NCBI GenBank assembly: GCA_033980235.1
Contig: CM067065.1
Coordinates: 21,828,837 to 21,892,836, forward strand
From: Diadema setosum
Taxonomy: Eukaryota; Echinodermata; Echinoidea; Diadematoida; Diadematidae
Length of the DNA stretch: 64,000 nucleotides
Direction: 5' to 3'
Part shown: one piece after another, positions 12,373 to 24,692 of the stretch
Layout: each line of letters opens with the position of its first letter
Position numbering within the stretch: position 1 is the stretch's first letter
The notes under the pieces: model-generated
Told to the model about the DNA's origin: nothing
What the model saw: only the letters and a program-made list of their open reading frames with translations
The model's database searches: none
Made by a program: the position numbers and the translations under genes

Positions 12373-12863
12373 GTATCATTCACAATGATGAATCCAAATA
12401 CCACTGTACACTCAAACGCCGATGCTCTTGGCATTTTTTATACTCAGTCATTTGCTGTTATGTCACCAGAAATTCCAGTAGACAGAGAGGAGGGTGAAGA
12501 TTCCGACATCATAACCTTTCTTAATATGCAACCTCCCGAATTAAGACTAGATTTTGATTGTAACGATGCCACAGTCCAAAATGTATTCACTCACTGTCAC
12601 ACAGAGGATGAGCTTATTTTACTAACGCATACCGACGTAAATCAACTCTTTATTTCATGTGTTGATGTCAGAAGCTTAACAAAAAAAAAAAAAAGATCAT
12701 TTTCTTCTTTTTTTATGAGCACATTAAAATCCAAATAAAATGTTATCGGGCTCGGTGAAACTTGGTTAAAAGAAAGCTGTACTGACATTTTCTAATTGTC
12801 TGATAATTCTAATCTACATTCTTTGATGTCTACTACTGGAAAGAGAGGATTCTATAACCCAGG
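12373..12863 (+). pseudogene. LINE ORF2 N-terminal remnant (endonuclease start)
   Basis: A plus-strand frame ends with a segment resembling the start of an apurinic-like endonuclease of a non-LTR retrotransposon: a VDVRSLTKKKK stretch in place of the usual N-(A/I)RSL motif, then VIGLGETWL, the conserved (S/T)ETW neighbourhood. Several in-frame stops and a poly-A-driven frame change occur. The match ends at a GKRG motif just before 12870. It may be the 5' end of the same LINE seen at 14850-19045 or an independent copy, because both cover the GGGVGFYV neighbourhood. Confidence 0.6.
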
Positions 12864-14849
12864 ATAAGCCTGTAATGAATTTTTGAAAAAAAAAAAAAAA
12901 AACATGAAAACGACCAAGCCATGGAACGATCCACACGATTTGGCCTACGTCATGGGTGCTCTTGGTGAACAACTCCGACTTGGGCAAGACGAACTACATA
13001 ATGCCAACTTACTGATGAAATCTCACACGAAGTACTGCAAAAGCTGTTATTTAGTATAATTGCAATATGGAGGTAAAATAAACATGGTAAACAATATCTA
13101 TTAATCTTTAAAAGAAATCTTTTCAACAGCTCTTTATTTAGATAAAACTTGTGGGGAAATTCCAGACATGCAAAATGAAATTGGCATCGTTATCCGAACG
13201 TGCTGCCCATAGAAGACTGTGTGTAAGTAACGTTACGCATTGATGATCATGATCGAGCGACGGTTCGCCAGTTCAAACTATCTAACGTAGATGAGGGCCG
13301 AGTGAATCTAAATCCAAATGTAGATAGACTCTCTTCAACGGCACGCACGATTTACGCTTAGTAAGATGAAAACGGCACCCAGTACACCTAGACTCTGAAA
13401 TACTAGAACTAGGACTAGGACTACTGAGCAGTCAAGGAGTAGGTTCTACGTGGCAGTCCAAGTTTTGATGAGTAGGCCCTACACCCACTCATCGTCGACA
13501 TTGCAGCTGTAGGCCCTATGTGCACAGCGCTAAAAGGCACAGCGTAACGTTATAGTATACATACCCCTGCTGCCAGATCTTGAAGAAAGTCCAGACGAAA
13601 GTCCAGACTCCAGATCTAGATCTGGACCCTTGTCGTGCAGACACTGTTGTTCCTGTGCTGAATTTTTCAGGTAAGGTATCTGCACTTCATGGATTTCCGA
13701 TGTTTTGTAGTCGAGATAAATCTCATAGTGGTGTTAGTTACACCAATGACTAATGTTAGATCTAACAGTTTGTTTCAGTAGGCCTACAAGGACCCATATC
13801 TCGGAAGAGTGGCCTGACCACGTAGATTCTAACACAGTGTCGCCGCTTCGCGATCCCAGCGCTGGTGTAGGTATAGTGCTAGCGTACTTCCGTATCCATG
13901 TAGATATCTCAAAATTCACTTTGCTAAATGGCACCAAACTCACAGGAAATACTTTATGATTCATATCCAACAGCTCACGTTAATTAGAAACAAATCACAT
14001 GTCGGGAAGCGTAAGTGTAGATGTCGACTTTCCTGTCGGCGTCGCTAAAAATAATCTGCTCTACGACTAACAGGAGTGATTGCGGCCATGCCCTACCTAC
14101 CTGCTGCGCACGCACAGACTGAAGTTAGCCATTTAATATCATGAGACAAATCTTTCAAGTAATCGAGGACAATAAATAAATTTAATTTGTGGTAAGTTGA
14201 ATGAAAAATGTAGTTCCTATATCACAAAAGTCGCAAAAATCACTACACTTTTGAGTTTAGTTCTCGCGTAAATTCCCCGTTCGCACAGTACTAGTCGGCT
14301 AACTTCAGTTCTAGATTGTGCATCTTGCGTTCGCCAAGTTCTCTCGCGAAGAGTGATTTTTTTTTTTTGAGTGACGACTTGAAAGTCGGCGTCAATATTG
14401 ATACTTCTCGATTACTGATTTCGTTCAAATCTAAGAGAATACTTTGAAATATGCTTCTAAGTATATCCTGTAATTTTGGTGCGATTTGATTTAGTGAAAT
14501 TTGAGATACAGATGTATCTACATGGATAGAACAGTACACAAGCGCCCCCTGCTAGCTAAATTAGGCCTAAACGTCGTCTGCTACTCGATACGAATTAACG
14601 CACGCGTATGCGAGCGCTTGTAATCAGTAACAGTTAGAGCACCTGTGACATCATAACATCCGGGCTCGTCAGCTCATTAGCATAATTCTCACCTAAAAAG
14701 TTCCATTTTTAACATTAAATTACGGACTTAATCGTTATTAAATTTTGATTCTGTTTGCACCGCTGGGTCTTTTAGAATTAAAAGAACAACATATGAAAAA
14801 ATATAAAAAAAAACGGTACAATGCCCTTTCAAAGGAGACATCACCGTCT
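12864..14849. other. No gene recognised; AACGTTA/AGATCT-rich stretch
   Basis: This lies between two LINE fragments. Motifs such as TAACGTTA, TAGATCTA and palindromic AGATCTAGATCT recur between about 13200 and 14000. Short open frames here lack any recognisable domain. It could be a degenerate DNA element inserted in the LINE, but I could not find paired termini. Confidence 0.35.
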
Positions 14850-15132
14850 TGGCTGCTTGCAGTGGATGGTTTTAGACCCATAACAAACAATAAAACATGG
14901 AAAAAAGGTGGGGGAGTTGGATTTTATGTGTCATAGAATTTTGACCGTGTCTTCTTAAAAATATGCAGCGTGATGTCAGAAACTTTGACAGTGTATCTAT
15001 TGAGGTCAAAACTTCAAAATAAAGGTAATATCATAATTGAGGAGATTTATCGACCACCAAGCTCAAACCAAGCTGAATATTAGAGTTTGTTTGCGGCCTT
15101 ATCTCGTGCAGTTATTTTGATAATAAGACATG
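14850..15132 (+). pseudogene. LINE endonuclease remnant, middle part
   Basis: The frame contains KKGGGVGFYV, then IEEIYRPPSSNQAEY. These are the GGG-V and YRPP landmarks in the second half of the APE-type endonuclease of CR1/L2/jockey-like non-LTR elements. Stops interrupt the frame. The coding match is cut at about 15132 by the fold-back element and resumes after it. Confidence 0.75.
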
Positions 15133-16977
15133 TTTTGTCGGAGTCATCCCACGAGACCGACACCCACGAGTTATGCGGTCCACGAGACCGACACCAAAAA
15201 TAGGGCCATGAATCATGTATACAGCCCATGAGTTATACGGCTCACGAGTCATACAGCCCATGAGTTCGGCACTACGCACATAAGCAAATAAAGCCCACGA
15301 GACCGACACCACGCAATAAAGGCTCACTCGACCGACAGAACGCAAAGAATCTCACGAGACCGTCACTAGGCAAAGAAAGCCCACGAGACTAACACTAGGC
15401 AAATAAAGCCCACGAGACCGACACTAGGCAATGAAGGCTCACGAGGCCGACGGGATCAACAGCGCCATCTACATGTCAATTACTGAATATGAGCCTGTAC
15501 AGGGTGTTCCATTAAGGGGAAAATTACGTACTGACGGGTGCTATTTCGTCACGCTGTCGTGCGAGAGATTGTAACTAATTGAACAGCATCATCTACATAT
15601 CAACGAAATTAAGTATGTAGTTCTACACGTGTGACTTTTTAGGGTCAGTTCTGTCAGGCTACGGGGAACGACATTGGTACCATTGTTTTTCTTTTTTGGA
15701 TAAAATCATCCTCTTCATGTGACCCCCCACCCAAAAAAAAAAAAAAATGTATCAAAAAATAATGACGACAAACGACGACGACGTGATGGTGATAGATGGT
15801 GGATAGGATCTATTTTTTTTTTTTTGATGTTGTTGTCCTGTTCTTTCTCGCTTCGAAAGTTAAATAGGCCTTATTAGATATCCTATCCGTCTGCTTTTAT
15901 ATCCAACTGCTTAGAGTTCGTTTTGTAATTTTCTATGTAAGTATAGGAAATTCAACAGATGTAAACGTTTTTCTTTTTTTATCGTAGCGATTAACGTCGA
16001 TTTGTGGATTGTGTTTGTAAAATTATTCTTCTGAAAACGGTACATTTTTTATGAAATTACATAGTATTTTCAAGGATGCATCTTCTTTTCCAAAATTCTT
16101 AACACTACCTTAATAGACGATTACATTATTTTCTGTAAATTTATACTAAATCAAAACCTTTGAATATGACTACCCCCCCATATCATGTAAAGCAGATGTG
16201 CATCGCAACATTGACTATTTTTGAATACCTTTTTTGTAGTGAACTTCATTTTATACCTGAGAATGTTTCTAGTTGCTTGATCTGATTGTCCACATCATGC
16301 TATTATTATTTTTTTTTCTAAGTAGGTGTATACCAGTATGGAATTCGCGGAAAGGGAAACGAGGGTGTTTTGGCATTTTCGAAATTAATATTGAAACATC
16401 TCATGCGTTTTTACTGACTATTTATCCCAACAAACACATACGCAAACACTATCAAAGATCTTGAACCTTTCAGGGGGTGAGGGAGGGCAATTGACGGGTA
16501 CCCTGGCAACTCTCCTATTCCACATCTTACATCTTCCTTATGCCATTATCTTTTATATCTTTTATCTATTATATGGACACCTTATACAATTAATTGGTCT
16601 ATAAGTGGCGTTTTTATTCATCATGTCAGTCTCGTGGGCCTTCTTTGTTTAGTGTCGGTCTCATGAGCTTCTTTTGCCTAGTGTCGGTCTCGTGAGCCTC
16701 TTTTTGCCTACTCTCGGTCTCGTGAGCCTTCTAAGCGTAGTGTTGGTCTCGTGGGCTTTGTTTGCACAGTGTCAGTCTTGTGTGCCTTTTTGTGTGTAGT
16801 GTGGAACTCATGGGCTGTATACATGTAACTCGTGAGCTTATTTTACTTGATGTCGAACTCATGGGCTTTTATACTCAGTGTCGAACTCGTGAGCTGTATC
16901 ACTGGTGAGCTGTATGACTTGTGGGCTGCATGAGTCGTGCATCAAGGGTGTCCGTCTCGTGACGTGCATCCGTTTTA
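15133..16977. mobile_element. Fold-back type DNA element with arrayed terminal inverted repeats
   Basis: Both ends, about 330 bp each, are arrays of a short unit built on CACGAGACCGACAC (left, 15145-15460) and its reverse complement GTGTCGGTCTCGTG (right, 16640-16965). The central 1.1 kb is non-coding and A/T-rich. It interrupts LINE endonuclease sequence. ACATG occurs at both junctions (15128-15132 and 16978-16982), a tentative 5-bp target duplication. Units often alternate with GCCCACGAG or GCTCACGAG. No transposase is present, so it would be non-autonomous. Confidence 0.75.
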
Positions 16978-16982
16978 ACATG

Positions 16983-19045
16983 CTTGATTTTAACCTACAT
17001 CTCCTTAATAACAGTGATAATCCCTTATGCGTAGATTTTCCTAACCTTATGTTGTCGAAATCATTTATTCACCTTGTACGAGAAAACCGATTCAAATGAT
17101 GATGTATAATTACTGACAACATTTTCTAAATGACCCATTTCCTTACATCACATGTGGCATAATAGTTTCTGACGTCACTGATCATTTGCCCTTGTGTCCA
17201 ATTTTATGATTGCCAATGTTTTTCACACCCACAATCCTGGTATTCGTGTAATGTCTGAATCGAACATTAATAGACAGAGGGAGAAGTTAAGTTCAGAAGA
17301 TTGGTCCACGGTATAAAGGCAAAGCGACATTGATTTCGCCTTTGAAATTGCTTTGAATATTTCAATCAATAACTATGATTCTAGTGTTCTTCTCCAAAGA
17401 CTTCGCCCTTTTAATTATAAAAAAGTACCACGACTACTATGGGTTACAAAATCTCGTAGAATAAGAGAATTTTTTTTTTTTTTATTTCACAAATATCGCG
17501 CATATCCATGCCATTTATAAACAAATTAAGGTATGCTCGTTATCGGAATATATTGACATCCTTAATACGTATACCCAAGGGAAATTATTTTTTTCGCGGC
17601 AGTTTAATTAATACAAATCTGATGTGAAGAGTACGTTGAAGATGATTAACGAGTCGTTCTTCCCAAATATTCACAGCGGACCGCCGCAAAAGTTGTCCTT
17701 AAAAAGGGGCAAAAAGATTTGGTGAAAAATTATCGATCATTTTTTTTTTATTATATTTCTAAAATCCTGGAAATGTTAGTTTATACGCGATTATTAAAAT
17801 TTCTCACAAATCATAACATTTATTCAGATTTTCAGTTTGGTTACAGAAAACACTACAACAGAACCCATGATTTTCTTACTTTTATAGACAAAGTTGCTCA
17901 TGGTATAGATAGCTTTGAACATAGAATTGGAGTTTGTTTTTTTTTTTTTTCCTTAGGCTTTCGATGCAATAGATCATGAAATTTTATTTTACAAACTGTT
18001 TCATTATGGAATCCGCGTGACGTTTTTAGAATGGTTGAAATGTTATTTAACAGATAAAATACAATTTGTTAATTATAAAAGGCCATGATTCGCAGTTAAA
18101 ACCTATTTCATGTTGAGTCCCACACGGCTCTCTCTTAGGCCCAATTTTATTTATCTTGTACATAAACAATCTTCAAAAATCATTGCAATTTTTATAATTC
18201 ATTTGTTTTGCCAATGACACATTTTATTTTTTTCACATCGAGACCCCAATACATTATTTTTTTTTTTATAATGAATACTAAGCTCATGTCTGTGCAATCC
18301 TGAATTTATGCGAACAAATTATCCATGAATATAGAACAAAAAATATGGTATTCAGTAATTCTTTGAATGTTGTCCCACATGATATCAAAATAAATGATAT
18401 ATGTTTACCGCAGGTTAATAACACAAAGTTGGCTTTGGGTTGACCGAGAGTTATCCTGGAAAACCCAAATTAATTTTGTAGGTAAAATTTTGTCCAGAAA
18501 TACCAGAATCATAAATAAGCTTAAATATCATTTTTTTCCTGTTTATATTTTGCAGAGCATATTATTCTTCTTTAATATCCCCTCACTTTAATTATGGAAT
18601 TCTGGTTTGGAAAAAATGAAATGAATTCATTATCAGATCCCCTTTTTCGTATCGCAAAGTGTACATTGAGAATTATAAACCACGTCGGATATTTTGCTCA
18701 TATCAACTTTGTTTGTCATCAAAACAGAATTCTGAAAATTCCAGACAAATTGTATTATATGTTCGCAATGTTCAAGTATAAACTAACAGGTAATAAATTA
18801 CCATTTTTTATCCACATGTTTAACAAAAATCGCTGTATTTACTGTTATCCCACTCGCCAGAGTGATCTTCCCCGTACTCACATTATTTTTGCAAAGAAAA
18901 CGATTATGTTTTCTGGACCCAAATACTGGAATGACCTCCCTCAAGATGTTACTTTTTCTTTATCCCTGTTCACTTTCAAACGCAAATTGACACAGCAAAA
19001 TCGAAGTCGCCCATTACCCGTCACATTTTTTAGGCTCTAGGTCGA
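16983..19045 (+). pseudogene. LINE ORF2 remnant: endonuclease end, RT and C-terminal tail
   Basis: The coding match resumes with DFNLHLLNN (the GDFN landmark). It continues through a decayed linker to reverse transcriptase landmarks: NYRSF, QFGYRKHYN, AFDAIDHEIL, a PHGSLLGPILFILYIN-like region and an altered FANDT in place of FADDT. The C-terminal 148 residues (18594-19040) form an open frame with KYWNDLPQDV, the usual LINE tail motif, and end at a TAG. Numerous stops and T-run frameshifts show that it is old and inactive. It belongs to the CR1/L2/jockey type by motif style; the exact clade is not decided. Confidence 0.85.
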
Positions 19046-19078
19046 TCTATTTTGAAGTATGTCTACATTATATAAAAC
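18993..19078 (+). repeat. Left arm of an 86-bp inverted duplication (LINE 3' end)
   Basis: This arm covers the last codons of the LINE and its first 3'UTR bases (AGTCGCCCATTACCCG, then TAGGCTCTAGGTCGATC). An inverted copy with only a few differences lies at 19840-19925. Confidence 0.85.
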
Positions 19079-19136
19079 TAACTGCACTGATAGCGAAGAT
19101 TTGGCCGCACAGAAGCGTGCTGTCAAAGGTAGGGAA

Positions 19137-19679
19137 TCCCATTTGCAGGCCTTAAATGAAGATTTGTATAAATACAGTGGTGTGTTGAAGAGAGTATCAT
19201 TTTAGAAACTCCCATAAAGTATTGAAGTGGAAGGTAACATTTAGTACATTTTTATTGACCGTTAGATTTTGAATTGATTTTTTTTTTTCGGGGCTCACCG
19301 TAAATTCCAGTACATTACTAGGCTACCTTGCAGACCCATGCACTGCATGTGTGTCTATCATGTATATTTTGTGAAGAAAGTTCATCAAAATTTACAAACA
19401 TGTCTATATACATTCTTGCCACACACTCTATATGTTATTACATCAGCTCTTATACTTTTAGATTTGTGTTTATAGATACAAAATACAGAAGACTGCAACA
19501 AAAAGGCTTAAGTGTGGCTGACACACAGAACTACTGAGTAGTTGAGTTTTGTGCATTATTCAAATTGTAGATAACTGTTGACTTCCAAATTTCTCAGCAG
19601 TGGCCTAAACAAGTCCCCTGAGGTTCATATTTAATGGTTTGCTGTATTTTGGGAGGTGTGTAAAAGGTATCCCCTACCT
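19137..19679 (-). repeat. TTAA-type MITE, AGGTAGGG family (copy 1)
   Basis: The ends are AGGTAGGGAAT and ATCCCCTACCT. The right flank is TTAA and the left is TCAA, probably a mutated TTAA. The whole 543 bp is a close copy, in opposite orientation, of the element at 58572-59125. A shared 69-codon open frame in both copies is incidental. The TTAA target preference is that of piggyBac-like transposons, although the tips are not the usual CCY. Confidence 0.8.
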
Positions 19680-19839
19680 TTAATCAAATTCACTAACAGC
19701 GCTGTTAGCTATCGCGAGGCTGCGCAGAAGCAAATAACAATGGTGCTGTTTGAACAACTCACTAACAGTGCCAGGGGCACCGATAACGACAGTGTTAGTG
19801 AATAATTTCTTGCGTGCGCTGTATCTTCAGTTGTCTCCT

Positions 19840-19925
19840 GTTTTATATAATGTAGACATACTTCAAAATAGATCGACCTAGAGCCTAAAGAATGTGGCGG
19901 GTAATGGGCGACTTAGATTTTGCTG
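19840..19925 (-). repeat. Right arm of the inverted duplication (LINE 3' end)
   Basis: This is the reverse complement of 18993-19078, beginning GTTTTATATAATGTAGAC and ending near ATTTTGCTG. Together the arms could fold around a 760-bp loop that contains the TTAA MITE. Confidence 0.85.
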
Positions 19926-21549
19926 ATGAGAGGAGGAAGAGGAGACGAAGATACGATCCTTTTCAAAAAGAAAGTGAAAGTGACTTTTTTGGTTTTTCAA
20001 AGGTGTGCTTTTTGACATTGTAGGTCTTGCTCTGGAAAGAACACTACGGTGAGTGAGTAGGCCTAGGTAGCCTTGTCGCTTTTACCGTATCATACCCTAA
20101 ATGCAATCAACGCAACTTAAAGGACAAGACCATCTTCAAAGACATGCGGACTGATTAGTTGCAGCAAGAGGATACATTAGTGAAAGTTTGAAGAAAATCG
20201 AACAATCCGTTCAAAAGTTATGAATTTTGGAAGCTTATGCTTAGTCACTGCTGATGGATGAGAAGACTTCTACAGCTTGTGATTGTCATGATATGACATA
20301 TTTTGTATTTGTCACGTAATAACTTGTCTCATTTTATTAATGTTCGTCATGTAGATCATGTAAGAAATTGATGTTATCGCAGTGGATACAAAAGAAGTGC
20401 AGCTTTAAAGACAAAAGCGTGTATCAACATAACCATATAAGGAGATTTTGCGATGCACAAGGAAAGTAAAAGACAGTGCTTTGGAATTGAATGTTTTAGG
20501 ATGAGTAGACCCTATGTGACATTGAGATACGAGGAAAGGGTATTTCTGATGGTATGCCTCATATTATCTGGAATGTGGACGTCACTCACGACGTCAAACA
20601 CAAGTTTCTAGCTAGGTCAAAACAGGACCATTTCAAAGAATTTGGTTTTCGTGGACAGGAAGTGATGACGTCAAGCGGAGGCTTGACCAATGCAAATTGA
20701 GATACTCAGGAAAGTTTTGACGGGCAGAAAACTCCAGCCAATAAGAAAAAGGGGGCAGGACTTCTGTACCAGCTTTCTAGAAAGTCACTTTATTTAATTT
20801 ATTTTACATGCAGACCTATGGACCATGAAATGTATAAATATTTAATGTTTAGGCACAAAAATGTAAATGCCATATAATTTGCGGAACACTCAGGACCAGG
20901 CTACGGTACTTCGAGATTGCGATGTTAGAGAGTAGCAGGGTGTTGTTTGGAATCAGTGTCATTCAGGGATTGTTGCATTTCGGCTTGGACAGCCTGACCG
21001 TCCAGAAGAGAATCTAGGAGGATTCGAATTTAAACACCAACAACTGTTGGTGTTTAGGGGTCCAGCGAAAACCAAGTTCAGGGTTCCAGAGAGGACCACA
21101 GTTCAGGGTTCCGACAAGGACCGAAGTTGGGAAGCCAACGACCAGAAAGGGGAGACGACCCGCTACTTCAGGCAGGGCATCGTCGACCACCTAGAGCAAC
21201 CAAGCACGGGAGCTTCTAGAATAACAACCGAGCAGAGCAACCAAGCCCAAGAACAAGTGGAATTGGATATCTGTACTCAAGTTTGTATTATTTTATTGTT
21301 GTAAACGACCACAACTTTGAAACCAGTGTAATGAATCTCATTGATTGTTATATTGTAAGAATACTGTGTCATTGGCTACTTATTTCGAGGCACATGAGTT
21401 GCACAAGTCGAAAGAGTTGATTGAATCAATGGTCTGCTAACAATCTGCTGCATTTTGAGAGAGTCAACCTTTGACTATATAGAAAAGATCCCAGCCGCAG
21501 GGAGGACTTCGTTCCTCACATTCAGAAGAAAGTCCCCTGTGACAGGAAT
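19926..21549 (+). other. Probable 5' flank and LTR region of Gypsy remnant A
   Basis: No protein-coding match. The stretch lies upstream of a putative primer-binding site and a gag frame, so it should contain the 5' LTR. LTR borders could not be set because no second LTR is visible. A perfect 12-bp-arm hairpin, TAAACACCAACA / TGTTGGTGTTTA, sits at 21031-21056. Repeated GGTTCC(A/G) units occur at 21058-21140. Confidence 0.4.
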
Positions 21550-21567
21550 TGGTGGAGAACTCGGGCA
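21550..21567 (+). promoter_or_regulatory. Putative primer-binding site of Gypsy remnant A
   Basis: TGGTGGAGAACTCGGGCA follows a CA dinucleotide (CCTGTGACA) a few bases upstream. A TGG-initial stretch just inside the LTR is the usual signature of a tRNA 3'-end primer site. The tRNA species was not identified. Confidence 0.4.
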
Positions 21568-22851
21568 GCAATTGTTAAAATTTAAAACTAGACCAGTCAA
21601 CTCAATATGTCTGCCCCCGCAACCCCCCCCCCCCGGAAAAAAAAAGCAGTAACTGACATTTTTTATAAATTTATACTTTTTTGGCAGAATTCATCACATC
21701 ACAGTCCAGTCATCACTTGCACAGTACTGGTCTGGTACAGTCTGAGTGACAGTGCCAACCTGGCATGCAGTCACACAGTGACTGAAAATTTTCTGCAGTC
21801 CAGGCATGCCTGCAATTCTATCATGAATTGCAGAGGAACCAGAAAATCAAGGTGAGCTGAAAATATGAGTAGAAATTTTGGAGATGAGCACTAGATCTAG
21901 TATTAATACACTGGAGGTCTAGTCTAGCGTTAGATCATCTACATCTAGGTCAACCGCGTACCAGATCTAACGTTACATACAGAGTCAGGGTTTAATAGTG
22001 TCTAACTGTTTAACAGTGTTAGACAAAATGTCAGTAATCTTACGTTAGATATCGGTCTAGCACTAACATTGGGCATAGATTTGTAGTCTAAGTGTAACGT
22101 CAGAGTTACTAGGATCTAAGAGTGAGACGAAGAGACGTGATACTTTAAAGTCTAGTCGAGGGACCAGACCATTCACTTCAATTACCTTAATGTTGTGTTA
22201 CACAGAATGACATTCATTCCTAGAGTAGAAGTGACAAGACCTAGGCTAGGTCTAACGTTAGGTCCTAAATCTTACAGATCTAGACTAACCAGAAAGTAGA
22301 AGAACTTTATAAGCTGGTGGTGGTAACAATTCTCCTCCCTATGGTCATGTGACATGTGCAGTTACTGCTTTTTTCCATAGGGAAAACAGCAGACTCCTGG
22401 CCATTCTGTAGACCGAGTGTAGTTACTGCTTTTTTCCGTGGGGAAACTACCCAGAATCAAGGGTGAGTCACCGCAGTAACTACATTTTCCTAAATAACAT
22501 TTAACAAATAACGGAAACATAATTTTTGTCCTAGGTATTGTTAGACAACTAGGTATGGTGCATAGTCATACCACAACAATTTTTTTTTGAATGTTTCTGT
22601 GTTTTTAAAGAATCTGAAAAAAAAAACAAAGTCGCATTTATCTCAGCTCAGCAGATATGCAGTTACTGCTTTCTTCCGTGGGGAGGGGGGGGGGGGGGCA
22701 GATGTGCAACTGACAACTCGAAACGAGAAGCCAAAGATTAGACCGCCAGTGGCCACATGCCTAACCAGTGAGAGTTAGGCTCAAGGTCCAGTGTCTTAAG
22801 GTCAGATTACATTGAGTGATTGTTGCTATAGTAACGTGGTAGTACATTACA
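21568..22851 (+). other. Gypsy A leader region; no gene
   Basis: This lies between the putative primer-binding site and the gag start. It holds a zone at about 21890-22290 rich in TCTAGA-like and AACGTTA motifs. It also has three copies of GCAGTTACTGCTTT(T/C)TTCC-like sequence (about 22357, 22420, 22660), the last with a G homopolymer. Confidence 0.45.
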
Positions 22852-24163
22852 ATGCATGTGTATTCTCAACTCATACAAGTGGGAAAGGAGGCAGGGCTGA
22901 CAAGCAAGGAATTGGTCGATTTTGCTAGAGATGAAAAGGAGAAACTAGACTTTAAGGAAGAAAAGCTAAGAGAGGAGCAACAAAAGGAAAGAGATGAACG
23001 ACAAGAGGAAAGAGAGGAATGACAAAGGGAAAGGGAACATTTGAAAGAAATGAAAGAGCTTGAGCTGCAAATTGCAGCAGCCAGACCTAGCAATGATTCT
23101 CCTACAATAATGGCATGAAAAAGGTGAAATTACCTCTTTACAATGAGAAAACAGATGACTTACATTCCTATCTATGCAGATTCAAGAGATACGCTGAGAG
23201 TATGGGATGGGCCAGAACTCAGTGGGCCCTACCACTCAGTACACTTTTGACAGGCAAAGGCCTAGAAGTGTATTCCCGAATGCCGTCAGACCTTGCAAAT
23301 GATTATGATGAATTAAAGGCCGCTTTACTCCAAAGTTATGAGTTGAATGAAGAGGGATATAGAGCTAAATTCCGGAGCTCGCAGGTAGAGCCTGGCGAGA
23401 CTCACAGTCAGTTAGCTGAGATGCTGAAGCGCTATCTCTTGCGTTGGTTAGAGTTAGCTGGTTTGTAGGGCTGAGTTTGATGACCTAATTCAATTGATGA
23501 TAATGGATCAAATTTATGCCAGGAGCTCGAAAGAGCTGAAGCAGTTTGTCCGCGAGAGACATCCGGCAAACTTAGATGGAACAACGAAGCTAGCGGATCA
23601 ATACAGTCAGGCCCACCTCCATAAAGAACAAAAGAACCACTCCTATATACAAAGACCAAAAGCGACTTGACAAGGGCCAAAGTCAGGGTCATTTGGCTTC
23701 CAAATTTAGTGGCCCACAAGGAAACAATAAGGGGTCAAGTGGGTGTTATGTTTGTGGGAAGGCAGGTCATTTGGCTCGAAACTGCCAGGCCAAAGCGGAT
23801 AGTCCGAGACCAAAACGGGCTGCTGCTTTGGATGAAATTAAGGGGTCTGAGGAGAAGACTAGTCAGGACCGAAAGGGGGCGGCCTGTATTGAGGCTAACA
23901 CAGTTAGATATGAAACGGCAAGACAGCCTGGCTCGTATGTGAAGCTAGCTTCGGGGATTGAAATACCCCTTCTCGAGGCAGGATGCTCTTCGGGAGTCAG
24001 ACCATCAGATGTGAACATGCCTGTTCTGCAGGAAAAAGTACGAGGGCATGTAGTGTCCGTTCTAAGGGACAGTGGCTGTAGTTCAACCGTAGTAAAGTCA
24101 GTGTTTGTTAGAACCCCTCAGATTGTTCCAGGGCAGAAGAAGAGGGTGGTTTTGAATACATGA
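22852..24163 (+). pseudogene. Ty3/Gypsy-like gag and protease, broken (Gypsy A)
   Basis: Starting at ATG 22852 there is a Lys/Glu-rich helical N-terminus (KELVDFARDEKEKLD), an in-frame TGA near 23020, and a frame change near 23110. The gag core follows (LPLYNEKTDDLHSYLCRF, then ALPLSTLLTGKGLEVYSRM), with frame changes near 23460 and 23670. Next come the CCHC zinc knuckle CYVCGKAGHLARNC (about 23738-23779) and a protease-like VLRDSGCSSTVV with a DSG active-site triplet. The frame stops at 24163, three bases before a pogo-like MITE. No RT follows, so the copy is truncated. In the family, gag packages the RNA and the protease matures Gag-Pol. Confidence 0.85.
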
Positions 24164-24166
24164 GTA

Positions 24167-24692
24167 CAGTGCACTCCCGTTACAACGAACACGGTTATAA
24201 CGAAATTTCGTTATAACGAAGTAAATCTTCTGGTCCCAAAATCATCACCATTAAAGTCTATGGTACAAAATTCGCTTATAACGAACACGGTTATAGCGAA
24301 ATTCCCGTTATAACGAAGTCTTTTCCGAGCACCACAGACGAAAGAAAAAGAAAAGAAATGTGCTCCGTTATAACGAAATGCGAATTGCTTTCGAAAATAC
24401 GTAGCGGAACAAGCGTTTATAGCGTCTCTGCATGGGTGAACGCTTCACACCACTGTGTGTTCGCTCCTTGTGTCACACACAGTTTCTGAGGGGAACTTGC
24501 GTTTATCATTGTAATACAGTTATCCCATCACATTTCACATAGCTTTGCAGTGTATGATGAGTATTCAGCAAACATAATATACGTGGTTCCTTGTTTTCGT
24601 TATATATTGTATTTGTTCGGTTATAACGAAATTTCGTTATAACGAAAGAAAACTGCCGGTCCCGAGCATTTCGTTATAACGGGAGTGCACTG
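24167..24692. repeat. Pogo/Tigger-like MITE with TA target duplication
   Basis: The inverted ends are CAGTGCACTCCCGTTA and TAACGGGAGTGCACTG, flanked by TA on both sides (24165-24166 and 24693-24694). The subterminal sequence repeats GGTTATAACGAAATTTCG-like palindromes. Length is 526 bp with no transposase. CAGT termini plus TA duplication are characteristic of Tc1/mariner-pogo elements. Confidence 0.92.

Noticed and set aside
19328..19537. 69-codon frame conserved with 58714-58923
   Set aside because: Both lie inside copies of the same TTAA MITE, so conservation reflects shared ancestry of non-coding DNA; no codon-type substitution pattern is evident.
21047..21304. 85-codon frame upstream of Gypsy A gag
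   Set aside because: It lies in the presumed LTR/leader, is rich in short internal repeats, and has no recognised domain.
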